Below are positions 12,313 through 23,500 of a stretch of 64,000 nt of DNA, piece by piece (positions within the stretch are counted from its first letter, which is position 1; each line of letters begins with the position of its first letter). The position numbers and the translations under genes were made by a program. Source of the stretch: Chrysomallon squamiferum (taxonomy: Eukaryota; Mollusca; Gastropoda; Neomphalida; Peltospiridae); assembly GCA_012295275.1 (NCBI GenBank), contig CM022671.1, positions 21,488,822-21,552,821 on the forward strand, given 5' to 3'. Below the pieces are notes generated by a model. That model worked only from the letters and a program-made list of their open reading frames with translations. It was not told where the DNA came from and did not search any database.

Positions 12313-14178
12313 TTAATATGGTGATCTGGATCTGGATCGAGAGCGGGATCGTGAACGCATGGGAGAATAACGAGGACTGCTTCGTCTTCTTGGTGGTGAA
12401 AAACTTCGGCTCCTTGACCGTCCTCCTCTGTAATCTTGCTTGACTCTAACATAACCAACTTCTCCCTGAAACAGTAAGTTGTTTGTTAAAATAAAAATAA
12501 ATTCAAGTTCTATCACAGAAACCTACACAAATAATTAACACAAGTTCTGTATTAAAAAAAAAAATCACCATCATTAAAACAGTATTAAACATTAAAAAAA
12601 ATTCTGAACATTATGTAAATATTTCATTTCTAAAATATGAGATGTATTTCAAAACATTTCAGATTTGTCTTAAGTGTTAGAAGAATGAAATAATGGTTAA
12701 TTAACACTATTTACTCAATTCTCTATGATATTCTTTATTTATTTTGTAACAGATATGCTAAAACTCTTTATGATATATCAACTACTGTTAATAGTAAACT
12801 GCAACTTTAAACAATTATATATAACCAAATAAGAAAACGAAAAAAGGATTACCTTAAACAGAGAGAATTTACAGTTAGAAAATCGTTACAGACTCCATGT
12901 TCACAGTTTAGTATAATGACTGTCTTAACTGTAGAAACTAAAACAGGTAAAATGATTTACTAACCTCATGAGAACGGAATTTTGTATCGTCCAACTTTTT
13001 AACAGCATATTTCATGTCATCCTTTTTAAGAAATTCTACAACACCTGTTCCATCTTTAAAAACATCTGCATAACATACATCTCCAGCCTCTCGCATATGA
13101 TCCTTCAGATCTTGCCAACTTCCGGTTGGTGGAAGACCTAAAAATAAAAATTGAAACAGAATGAAAAGTGAATATTTCAAGAGACCCTATCCAGAAAATG
13201 AATGAACTTTTAATTTTACATTAATTCTAGGTATTAATTTATCTGTAGCTGTCTGTATACAACAGTCGAAACATTGATTTTACAAAGAAGAAAAACTAAA
13301 TGTATAACTCACCAGAAACAAGTACTCTATATTCTGATCTGCGGGAAGGAGGGCCACCACGCCGTCCAGCCATGAAATAACCACCCATTCCTCCACCTCG
13401 TCCCCTACTGGGTCCGGGTCCACCTCCTCTTGGGAATTCTACACGCAAAGTGTATCCATCGTAATTCTGACCATCGCGTTGTGCAACTGCATCTTCAGCA
13501 TCCCTGAATAAAAGTTATAGATCTGTACTTAAGTAATACTCATCATATTGTTTATCACAAGGATTAAGACTTTTTAAAGGTTAAAATAAGTTCCACTAAA
13601 TTCTAATTTTACACTAAATAATTCTACTATCACTTATTTTTTATTAATATATACAGAAATGATTATGACAAAGATAAATGATATATTTAACTGTGAAACT
13701 CTTACTCATTTCAGTAAATTCTTCTAAATGTACACATAATCGTGCAAGTTTGCAAGTTATCTATTTATCTATATAAATTCATTATAAACATTATTCAAGT
13801 TTTTAAGAGTGATACTGATAGTGATACTGTCGGATTACTGATAAGGATAATCATTAATCATGATATTGACAATACTTAAATGGATTTTCAAAATTATAAT
13901 AAGGAATCCAATTTTATATCTATTATTATATGGAAAAACAACATATTAAGCTTTACACTGCATAAATATGACAGATTATTAAGCCAGTCCTAAGCATACC
14001 TTGGATCTTCGAATTCGACAAAAGCAAATGGTGGACCGCGTTTATTCTTCAAATCGACATAAGCTATTTTGCCGAACTTGTAAAACAGATCTTCAATATC
14101 GCGCTCTCGAATATCTGGGGGTAAGTTACCAACATAAACTCTAGCATCAAGAGACGAACTGCTTCGTCGGTATGACAT
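12313..14178 (-). CDS. SRSF1: SRSF1-like serine/arginine-rich splicing factor, copy B
   Basis: Second complete SRSF1-like gene, four minus-strand exons 14000-14178, 13313-13503, 12965-13137 and 12313-12465. Intron phases (2, 1, 0) are the same as copy A, and exon 3 has the identical length of 173 nt; it joins to 231 aa. Order: [19 protein letters not shown] start, RRM1 with [12 protein letters not shown], a shorter linker ([14 protein letters not shown]), [19 protein letters not shown], pseudo-RRM2 with [16 protein letters not shown], then an RS tail longer than copy A's with [17 protein letters not shown] and four to five RS dipeptides ending SPY. ATG at 14178 is the first in-frame ATG; upstream codons are not ATG. 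Retained introns show segmental rather than retro-duplication. Confidence 0.95.
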
Positions 14179-14264
14179 ATTTAACAAGATTCCTTAAACA
14201 ACAACAAAAACAATGATCTATAAGCAACGCTACGTACGTAACACAAAATGGCTACTTTCCGCTC

Positions 14265-14280
14265 TGCATTGCATTGTGGG
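14265..14280 (-). promoter_or_regulatory. ZNF143/Staf-like site in SRSF1-B promoter
   Basis: The minus strand reads CCCACAATGCAATGCA, close to the Staf/ZNF143 consensus CCCANNATGCANNGC. It lies about 90 bp upstream of the copy B start codon. A CCAAT sequence follows further upstream at about 14318 and the block contains several CpGs, so this is probably the core promoter region. Confidence 0.45.
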
Positions 14281-14840
14281 TCAAAGCATAAAAAATTAAA
14301 AAAGCAGACGTATTAACCAATGACATGCACCTGTCAAACGTAAAAAGCAGCAAAGAGTGGAAATTTACCGACTTCGATGACGGGGGTTCTTATCTTCAGA
14401 CCTATTTAGGGTGATAAATTTTTAGAAATTATTTACAAAGATCAGTAAGAAAAAATAAAACTATATATATATATGATATATAATTTAATTAGCACTGAAA
14501 GGTTGCCAGTTTAACATAAAAACTGAATCTATAGTTTACATTTCTCATTTTCCAAAAGTCAGCTTTTTTTACAAATAACTTTCGCTGTTTCTCAATCTAA
14601 GATGAAGACAGTGGATATTTTAAAATACTTTCATTTTGAAAAGAAAAATACAATGAATATATTTAACAAACGGCTTGTTGATTACATGTAGAGTTTAGAC
14701 AAATAAATATCCGTTTAATAATAAATGTTTATGGTGATTAGTGTGATAAAAAACTGTCTCAGTAGGCGTATTCATTTAGCTATCAGAAATTATGCACGCT
14801 TGCTGCCGCCTTTTTCCTGGCAGCTTCGTAGAACTTTATA

Positions 14841-15581
14841 CAGTGGTACCTGGACTTACGAGTGCCCCATCTTATGAGTTTTTCGAGTTACGAGCAGTCG
14901 CTTTGTCGAGTTTTTGAGTTGCGAGCCAAAATCCGAGTTACGAGCGGGCTTCAGATACGCCGCCGCTAGTTGGCGCATCGAACAGTACAACATCTGCCCA
15001 GCATCCAGCGTCTCACTCGTTTACTTCATGTCGTTACCTCACCGTTGAAGTATCTTTGTTATTTTGTGCTCGCGTTTTGTGCAGTATTTTTCGTGACCAT
15101 GGATCCTAAGAAAGTTAGTGCGAAGGACCGTGCTGAGAAGATGATGTCCAGTGAATTAAAGCATGAAATCATAGAAAAAGATGAGCGTGGTGAGCGTGTA
15201 GTCGACTTGGCTAGGCAGTATGAATGGAATACTTCTACGACATGTACTATAATGCTACTGACGAAGAAGGAGTCGATAAAGACTATAACTCCAGCCAAAG
15301 GCGTTAAAATAAAATTTTATTTTGGTTTTATACAATATTTGTCATTTATAAATAGATTTTTGTTATTTAAAAACACGTTATAAACAAAAAAAAAAAAAAA
15401 AAAAAAAAAAAAGAAAGAAAAAGAAAAGAAAGAAAGAAAGAAATGGAGTGGTTTGGGGGGTTGGAATGGATTAATGGTATTTCAGTTACTTTCAGCTGGA
15501 AAAACTGACTTGATATACCAGCAAACTGAGTTACGAGCTCGGTAACGGAACGAATTAAACTCGTAAGTCAAGGTACCACTG
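14841..15581 (+). mobile_element. Tigger/pogo-like DNA transposon, internally deleted
   Basis: Terminal inverted repeats CAGTGGTACCTGGACTTACG (left) and CAGTGGTACCTTGACTTACG (right end, reverse complement) are flanked on both sides by TA, the target of the Tc1/mariner/pogo superfamily. Inside, 15100-15310 encodes the N-terminal part of a CENP-B/Tigger-type transposase (MDPKKVSAKDRAEKMM, then an HTH stretch ELKHEIIEKDERGERVVDLA). The DDE catalytic domain is absent. After about 15310 the frame runs into AT-rich sequence and an A/GAAA run (15384-15443). It is therefore a non-autonomous, deleted copy, related to the element at 62704-63469. Confidence 0.85.
15100..15312 (+). pseudogene. Truncated Tigger-like transposase N-terminus
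   Basis: Frame beginning MDPKKVSAKDRAEKMMSSE, with a predicted helix-turn-helix of the CENP-B N-terminal (psq-like) type (residues about 20-60: KHEIIEKDERG...VVDLARQYEWNTST). Translation continues about 25 residues beyond the homologous part before a stop at 15381-15383. No DDE domain, so it cannot be a functional transposase. Confidence 0.7.
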
Positions 15582-16380
15582 TATAAAGGTATGTCAGAAA
15601 CAAATTGTAGTTATTCTGATTTTATTCTTATTCAGATCACTAAAGTACTGAAAAAAAAAAAACAAAAAAAAAAAACAACAAGAGGTTTATGATTGGTCAA
15701 CTACTTAAACGTTACGATTTTTTATTTGATGTATTTGTTCCTTTTTGCTTTATTTACTCGTCTGACATTTGGCAACGGACAGCAATAAAATGTAATATCG
15801 TGCTTGCAGATTATTACCATGATCTAATATGTAGTTGAACAAACATCCATAATTTTCATTCTTAATGACATTTCAACATACATACATATATGTATATATT
15901 ATTTTAATTAAATTCTACTCACGTATTTTCGAAACCCTTAATAAATAATACTAAATTATTTTACAAAGAACAACAAATTATATAATGAAAGTTCATTCGT
16001 CACACATTAATAAATTACCCAAATCTTAATGTGGAATGCAACATATAACGCTATTGGAGAAATTATAATCTTTGATATAACTGTAGTGTAATTATCTAAA
16101 ATGTTTTATATAGGTACTGCACATCACATAAGAAAACATACTAGTTAAATTAATCAGTAGTAACTATATTAAAATACTAGCATTTAACAAGAAAACAAGA
16201 ACAGCATTATACATGTAAAATAAAGTTCTATATTTCTAACCTACATACATTAAAACATCTCTCTTTTGATGTTATCGTTTAATAACTACAGATAAAATAG
16301 TCTTTAATTTATATTTAAGCTTGTTTTTCACATCAGGAAAATTATGTGATAGAAACTACTGAAGAAATCCTTAAAGCTGG
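15582..16380. other. AT-rich intergenic spacer
   Basis: Between the Tigger-like element and the presumed DYNLL promoter. I see no exon, RNA gene or repeat beyond short A-runs. Confidence 0.4.
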
Positions 16381-16535
16381 CCAATCACAAGTTCAGTCGA
16401 CAAACATGTTCGTATCAAGAGGCACTAATATCTATGGCAGTATTAATATTTTTATCTCACCAACAGCTGCAGTAGCAACGAACACTCCTTTCTAAATTCC
16501 TTCCTGAAGAGAGCATCGCAGTTTCTGCTTTTCCT
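16381..16535 (+). promoter_or_regulatory. Candidate DYNLL promoter and 5' UTR exon
   Basis: CCAATCACAA begins at 16381, and a strong 5' splice site (CCT|GTAAGT) occurs at 16535/16536. A matching acceptor (TTTTTAATTAG) ends at 17330, 14 nt before the DYNLL start codon. A non-coding first exon of up to about 150 nt ending at 16535 is the simplest reading; the transcription start is not defined. Confidence 0.4.
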
Positions 16536-16582
16536 GTAAGTTAAGTTTTGTCATTTTATAGAAGTACTATAATGAACTAATT

Positions 16583-16708
16583 GATAATATAATAAACTGA
16601 AGTTTGTTTTGTATTTATTGTACTGATAAAATAAATTGAAGTTTGTTTTGTATTCATTGTATTGATAAAATAAATTTAAGTTTGTTTTGTATTCATTGTA
16701 TTGATATA
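16583..16708. repeat. 39-bp tandem repeat, three copies
   Basis: AAGTTTGTTTTGTAT recurs at 16600, 16639 and 16678, a period of 39 bp with few differences. It lies in the presumed 5' UTR intron of the dynein light chain gene. Confidence 0.85.
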
Positions 16709-17344
16709 TTATTCAAAAGAATATATATATATAAACTTTTAAATAATAGTTTGTAAATTATAGGTACATGAGTAACATTATAATTTAAAAAAAATCAAAA
16801 ACATTGTACTTTTATGTAAATTTGCATAAAATATTATATTATTAACTTTGGAATCTACTTTATAAATTGATTTATTCAACTGAAATGTTCGGCTGTTTTC
16901 CTTTACTTCATTATAAACTGTATGTAATATACCACAAATTCAATTTAATTTTCAAATGAAATATTTTTATAATAAAAAAGAGTGAAAGAATAAAATAATG
17001 TTTAATAGTATCGTTAGTATCATGGAGAAGAATGGAGAATAAAGAAAGTGAGGTTGGCAGACTTGGAATATAATTATGTGACGCTCAGCAAAAATACCAA
17101 GACAGTTTTAAGTTACTAAATTTATTTAACAAAATGAATTTAATTTACTGATGGAAAAAGAGAAAAAGTGAAAGTAATTCTGTTATCTCAGTTTTAATTC
17201 TCGATTTAAATAATCAGTACTTCGCTTCTTGTTACTTAGATTAATATTACATGTAAATTCTTTTGACTCCGTTTATTATTATTCGGGTTGATTTGTTATT
17301 TCGTTCATTTACTGATTCATTTTTAATTAGGCCTACCCTGCAGT

Positions 17345-17614
17345 ATGGCTGACCGGAAGCCCGTGATTAAAAATGCAGACATGGCAGATGAAATGCAACA
17401 GGACTCTGTGGAACTCGCCACTACGGCTTTAGAGAAATACAATATTGAAAAGGACATCGCCGCTTACATCAAAAAGGAATTTGATAAGAAGTATTCGCCG
17501 ACTTGGCATTGCATCGTGGGCCGAAATTTTGGCAGTTACGTCACACACGAAACAAAGAATTTCATATATTTTTACCTTGGACAAGTAGCCATCTTGTTAT
17601 TTAAATCCGGCTGA
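17345..17614 (+). CDS. DYNLL1: Dynein light chain LC8-type (DYNLL)
   Basis: 89-aa LC8 dynein light chain, a homodimeric hub that binds the dynein intermediate chain and many short linear-motif partners. The reading frame is uninterrupted from ATG 17345 to TGA 17614 and has exactly the family length. Diagnostic blocks: [60 protein letters not shown], and the terminal beta-strands [17 protein letters not shown], including the conserved penultimate Ser. The preceding acceptor at 17330 shows that the leader is spliced. Whether this is the orthologue of DYNLL1 or DYNLL2 cannot be decided in an invertebrate; the symbol denotes the family. Confidence 0.97.
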   Translation: MADRKPVIKNADMADEMQQDSVELATTALEKYNIEKDIAAYIKKEFDKKYSPTWHCIVGRNFGSYVTHETKNFIYFYLGQVAILLFKSG

Positions 17615-17855
17615 AGTTGCCAGATATTACATATAAACATTTCTAAGGATATTTTACAATATGCTTATATTTAGCTTGGCTGATCTGTGCTTAGACGATT
17701 ATTATTATACAGGTCCAGCAGAGAGACAACAGCACTGACAATTACTTGACTGTCATAAGCCTGTACTACGCTTGTTTATTATTAAACTGTATAATATCTT
17801 ATTTGTGTTGATTTATTCTAAGCTTTATTTTAAAATGCTATCTTTTGAGACAAAC

Positions 17856-17861
17856 AATAAA
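17856..17861 (+). terminator. Poly(A) signal AATAAA for DYNLL
   Basis: The AATAAA hexamer lies 242 nt after the DYNLL stop codon, the best-placed polyadenylation signal for this gene. Confidence 0.55.
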
Positions 17862-17946
17862 ACAAATATAATACGTGTTAATATTTTTATATTTCCGCGA
17901 GAGAAAATGCAAAAGTAAGATTTATATAATTAATTTATTTAAAAAG

Positions 17947-17981
<35 letters not shown>

Positions 17982-18056
17982 TAAGGTGTATCAATTACAA
18001 TGACGAATTAATATCGTATCAATCTCCTTTAACAAAAAGGGAAAGACAACACCAAT

Positions 18057-18281
18057 CAGTGGCGTGCAGAGGGGAGGCCGAAGGGGCGGTGGCCCCGGGC
18101 ATCCAATCAGAGAAAAGAACTTAATAAATTTGGTTGATTTATATTTAAATCGAATGAAGTGTTTATTTGATATTTCATCTATGTTTACGTATTCAAAATA
18201 TCTTTCTTCGTCATATTTCTCAGTACTAGGCCTTATAACTGAGACTTTGCGGCATACAATCAAAGAGTTGGCACGCGACTG
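18057..18281. mobile_element. hAT-type MITE with perfect 8-bp target duplication
   Basis: 225-bp element with ends CAGTGGCGTGCAG (left) and CAGTCGCGTGCCA (right, reverse complement). It is flanked by the identical octamer ACACCAAT at 18049-18056 and 18282-18289. CAG-type termini plus an 8-bp duplication are the hallmark of hAT transposons. It carries no transposase. The G-rich left end produces a spurious Arg/Gly ORF. Confidence 0.88.
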
Positions 18282-18637
18282 ACACCAATGAATATGGTAG
18301 ATGTGTTTTTGAGAAATGAATTCCTACTGAAAAAAAAAAAAAGAAGAAGAAAAAAAGCCTTTATTCTATTAATAAAACTTTGTGTGTAACTTTCCAGAAT
18401 CCGAGAATAAAAATATTTCTAAATTTTGAAAGTCCTCTATCGGCACGTTTCTAGGAATGACGTTTAAGATAAGTCTTATCAGATCACTGCAGCAACACTC
18501 GCGAGAGCTGGCTGGATAATGCCAGAAAATGGATGTTTTATCAGTAGTCTCGATAAGAAGGTAGAGCTTATTTCACGTTTTTCTTTTCCTCCAGACCTAA
18601 TAAAACAAACTGCCGTTGTCTTGTTGAAATCATTAAG

Positions 18638-18669
<32 letters not shown>

Positions 18670-18902
18670 AATATCTACTACATCAGTATCAACAACAATA
18701 AATTACATAAAATAAAACTGGACACATACACATTCAGACTTAATGATTGATGGCTTAAGAAACTAGGAGATAAATGAGCATATGAAGTGTGTGTAACATA
18801 TGTACATGCATATGTCAGTAAGGATATGTATTCATCAGGAACACCGTAAAACAACAACAACAAAAGAATAATGATAATAAATAAATAAATAATATGAATA
18901 CT

Positions 18903-18907
<5 letters not shown>

Positions 18908-18968
<61 letters not shown>

Positions 18969-18995
18969 AGAAGAAGAAGAAGAAGAAGAAGAAGG
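18908..18995. repeat. (GA)n followed by (AAG)n microsatellite
   Basis: A pure GA tract at 18908-18965 continues into AAG units to 18995. Ser/Leu- and Arg/Glu-rich ORFs on both strands are repeat artefacts. Confidence 0.95.
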
Positions 18996-19105
18996 AAATG
19001 TAGAAAACGTTCCTTAAGAATACTTTTATTGTTTTGTTTCAAAGTTTTGATTACTAGCAGTTTAGTTTCATGTGAGGGGGCGGCTAAATTCTGGAATATA
19101 ATAAA

Positions 19106-19107
<2 letters not shown>

Positions 19108-19145
<38 letters not shown>
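19108..19145. repeat. (GT)n microsatellite
   Basis: About 19 uninterrupted GT units between DYNLL and UPF2. Confidence 0.95.
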
Positions 19146-19146
<1 letters not shown>

Positions 19147-19909
19147 AGCGTTTGTGAAAGGGATGGCGGGAATCGGCGTAACTGGTCCAAGTTAAATGAA
19201 CGGATGGTACAGAAAATGTTCAGGGTACAAGTAATTTGAACAATGTTTAAAAATACTGCTATAAATAATTGCATCAAATGCATTAACTATTAACAAGTTT
19301 ATTTAATTAATTAAATAAAATCAAAGTGTCTGTTTAATTTATTATACAAAACGAAGTTCACTAAATAAACGGCTGGCGGATATTGCTGCCGTTGCCTACG
19401 AATGGCGGGCGAATTCCTGTAAATCGTAAGGGATGGCCCATAGAATGTATAGCTTTGACTGTATAATTTATATACCTAAAACAATTCACTTTCAGGTTCC
19501 AGTTATCTCAGCTGCTTCACCTAAGATATACTTTATAGTTAAATAAAATGGAATTCGTATTTAGACTTAGATCCTATTTTAAGGCTTTCTCCTTATATTA
19601 CAAAACCCGAAAAACGCCGAAATCTTTAAGTTTAACCCGATTCCATTCCCAAACATTTCGGTTAAAGCCTCTCAACTTGCAACAACAGTAATAATAATAA
19701 TAATAAAATATTTCCTGTTGGTACTATCCTACTTCTTAATTGTACTGACCATGATATTTACTACAGATACCACCGTCCAATATCTCCTCCAAATATGATT
19801 TAATAATAATTCACATTAAATATTTGTGATGTGCGAACGTAAACTATCTTTCAAGGGAAATAACTCCAATTTTACGACATTACTCGAAAATATCCGAAAC
19901 AAATCGGAC

Positions 19910-20037
19910 GCCATTTTCATAAGGAAAAAATTACAAAAGTGTGGAAAATAGTATTTTAAATTATATAGGACTTGTCATTTTTTCGGTTTATTATTTCTGT
20001 AACAACCGTTAAATTATTATTGTAATACACATGTCAG
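19910..20037 (+). promoter_or_regulatory. Candidate UPF2 promoter / non-coding first exon
   Basis: GCCATTTT (19910-19917), a YY1-type core, sits in a locally CpG-richer patch. A usable 5' splice site (GTCAG|GTAATT) occurs at 20037/20038. The next acceptor (TATTATTTTAG) ends at 20392, immediately before the leader exon of UPF2. The assignment is inference from spacing and splice signals only. Confidence 0.3.
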
Positions 20038-20392
20038 GTAATTTGTTTTTAAAATGTTAAAGAAAACACAAAGCTTCTAATGTGACAAAATTGATTATCA
20101 TGTTGAACATGAGTAGGGATTATGAAATGATTGGTTTGTTATGATTGCCGGTTTATGTATTTATTTCATGAGTTTATTTTGGAAGCATTTAGGTAGTTTA
20201 TACATTACCACCACTTAAGGCTGATTATTAAAAATATTATTATCAAATAAAAAACTGGAACTGATTACCTTATTGTTCACAATTTTATTTGTTTAGTGTT
20301 TAAAATATATAATATTAAATAAATTAAATTATACCAGAAGATAAAGTTGTGATACATATTGGTTTTTTTGTTTGCTTTTTATATTATTTTAG

Positions 20393-20536
20393 ATCCATCT
20401 TGATGCATTATGATTCCAAAAGATTTTGAATGCTTACTGAAGCTATCTGTACTGTGGTATCCTGCTGGAAGGAAACTGATATTTTAACAATGTAATAGAA
20501 CAATGAAATGATCTGATGGAATTTTGAAGGGCCAGG
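20393..20536 (+). promoter_or_regulatory. UPF2 leader with dense uORF cluster
   Basis: From the 3' splice site at 20392 to the main ATG at 20537 there are seven upstream ATGs (20403, 20410, 20430, 20490, 20503, 20508, 20516). All terminate before the main start. The longest, at 20410-20487, encodes 25 aa. One is a minimal ATG-TAA (20490-20495). uORFs make an mRNA sensitive to NMD, the pathway UPF2 serves, so feedback control is plausible. Confidence 0.6.
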
Positions 20537-23500
20537 ATGGAGCCCAGTGATAAAAGTGGATATAAGAAAGAAGCAAGTGGAGAAACTAAGGATATTTGGA
20601 AAGATGGAGAAACAGATGACAATGTAAACAATGAAATTAGGAAGTCTGAAAACAAAGATGAAGGCAGGAAACCAGGAAATGGAGAAACTTTAAAGAAAAT
20701 AGGAAATAAAGATGACAGTAAGAAAAATGGTGATCGAGATGACAAAATGAAGTTAGGAGATAAATATGACAGTAGGAAAACTGCAGAAAGGACTGGTGAC
20801 AAGGATAATGGAAGGAGGTTGGGAGAGAGAGATGAAGGGAGGAGGACAGGTGGTAGGGATGAAGGAAGGAGGACTGGTGACAGAGATGATGGAAGGAGGA
20901 ATATGGATTATGAGGATGGCAGGAGGACTGGAGATAGACGTGGTCCTTCAACTAAACAAGGAGGGAGATTTTCAGGAAAAGGTGGTGGAGATGGACCTTT
21001 TGAGGGTTACAAGAATGGACGAGACAGATACATGTAAAAATTTTTTTTTTTTTTTTTCAAAAGTAAAATTCCTCTTCATGCTCATAATTTAATGTATTAT
21101 ATGTTTTACTCAAAGACAACTACTGCAGTTTATTTATTTTCCTGATGTCATAAGTTCAGTTTATTTTGTTTCTGTTAAACACCTGTATATCTGATCATTT
21201 ACCTATTAATTTATTCCTTCATATATTAGTATCTTACATTATGACCTACTGGAAGCCCAAGATCAAGAATATTTTTTCAAAAATATCTGGATTAAAAAAC
21301 ATCCAACATAGTTAAATTCCTTAAAATCTGATCTGAGAGGTAAATAAAAAATATTTTTTAAATGTAACTAATATTGAAACTGTTACAGTATTAGGCAATT
21401 TAGATGTTTTCTTATAATACATCTATCTTTTGTTTTGTTTTCTTACAGGAATGAAGACAGAGAAGACAGGAGAATGTCCACCAAAACACCTGATAGGGGT
21501 GACCGTCGAGATCCAAAGAAAACTGGTAAACCTGACAGAAATGATAACAAAAAGCCCAGGTACTGAAAATTACTTTTTAATTAGACACCAAACTTTACGT
21601 TTTTTTAAATTTTTATTATTAATTCTTTTCTGTTCTGAAAGCTACAATTTTTGTTTGACTGTACATTTAAGCACTGATTTCATATCTATGACATGTACAT
21701 ATTTTTTTTACATTGAAATACATCCTAAAATTTACTAAATCCTTAGATAATATCATAGTTTCTGCATATTTTGAAAATCTTTATTAAGTTGTGAAAAATG
21801 TATAATTAAACAGTTAAGTGTATCATGTCATCAGGCATATTCTTTCATAAAAGATGCTGATTAAAAAGAAGTTAAAAATGTCTAAATAAAATTTTGTTGT
21901 AGTTGATGTTCAAGTTTGTGCTGTAAATAAATCTGTTTAGGTTGGTAAAATGATGATGTCATTGAATTAAATTTATGTATTTGTTTTTATTTTTCAGTTT
22001 TAAAGACTCTAGAACTCCAACAAAGTATGAACAAGAGAGAAAGCTGAGAAAAGAAGAGGAGGAAAGAAAGAGGAGAGAAGATGAACAGAGGAAGAAGGAT
22101 GCAGAGCAGAAGAAAAAGGCAGAAGAACAGAAAAAGAAAGAGGATGAGCAGCGTAAAAAGGAAGAAGATGAAAGAGAGCAGGAAGAAAAGAAGAAACAAG
22201 AAGAGGAAGATAGATTAAGAAAAGAAGAGGAAGACAGGGTAATTACTGAACATTTAATAACACATTTTAATTTTTGCCATTGTTACACAATAACTTTGTT
22301 TTTTAATCATGTTATGGTAGAGGTGTTTTTCATGCACTTTTCGAATGAAAGCATAAACCACTTTTGAGATGCTGTGGTTATGTTTGTCAACAGGGATAAT
22401 TTAAAATTCTGATAAAATACATCATAAAATATTAATGTTATACAAAAGTTCAGCATATCAGACATTTGTAAAATAATACCTTTTTTCTGTCATGGTTGCA
22501 GATGATATTTCTTAAATAGACAGTATCAAGTATGTAGAAAGTGAAGATGTATGCTTGCTAACTTATTGCATCTTCCAGTACAAAATATTTGAAGAAATGT
22601 GTTGTTTTTACACATGTATGTTTTTATTTACTATAATGCAGAAGTTCAGATTAAAATAATATCCATATATTTTAAATATCTTAAAAATAATATATATTTT
22701 TAATTCACTGTATATATTATTTAGATAAAAGCAGAAGAAGAAGCTCGGAAGGTCATAGAAGAAGAAAAAGTAAGTCTTGACTGCTGTTTTCAACAAAAAT
22801 CCAAAATATACTGTATATTCATCTCTAGTTCAACTTTTCCTAATAATAAATATTACAGAAATTCTGAATGAAGGCAGAGTGATATTAACTAATTGGTTTT
22901 CTTCAAATAGATGATATAATATTATATCATATGTGACAAGACTACAGTAAGAATCTAGTCCTGATGACTTGAATTATTTTGTTTAACTAGATAGCTGTTT
23001 GTTAAATCATAGCATGCATCAATTCTTGATTATCTTTACTTTGTTATCGGTAACTGTGGCTGGTGTTTGTGTTAACATGTTGTGCTCATTGTTTTCTTAC
23101 AGAAAGTTTTACATGATTTCCTGGAAGAGGCTAAAGAAAAACAATTTTTCAAAACATCACTGCGCGAAAAGAACATGGTTGCTGCAGGTAGTTTATATAT
23201 TTCTTAAATAGTAACTTTGAGACAACAAGTAGCAAAAGTTTAAAAAAATTTGTTTGAATATACTTCCATGTCAACATTCCAGGAATATTTGTTAATAACA
23301 GAGCATTTCAGTAAATAACAAACCCCAAAAGATACATTTTGCTTTTTTTTTTTTCAGCTCATTTTCAATACATATTTAAAAAAATAAATTTCTGTAGAAA
23401 ATATTGTTAGAAAGTTTTATGAAAATACATAAAACTTTCTGTATTCAGATACAGATGACATGTTTGAGTGAATAAGTGTGAATGATGTTAATTTTTACAT

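Noticed and set aside
17506-17522. Staf-like GCATTGCATCGTGGGCC inside DYNLL
   Set aside because: Explained by the conserved codons for WHCIVGR; no regulatory inference justified.
18894-19157. Arg/Glu- and Ser/Leu-rich ORFs over GA and GT tracts (also at 44649-44885, 58752-59047, 61986-62304)
   Set aside because: Translations of dinucleotide repeats in several frames; no non-repetitive coding sequence.
20443-20951. 119- and 104-codon antisense ORFs opposite UPF2 exon 1
   Set aside because: Shadow frames of a purine-rich repetitive coding exon; no independent signals.
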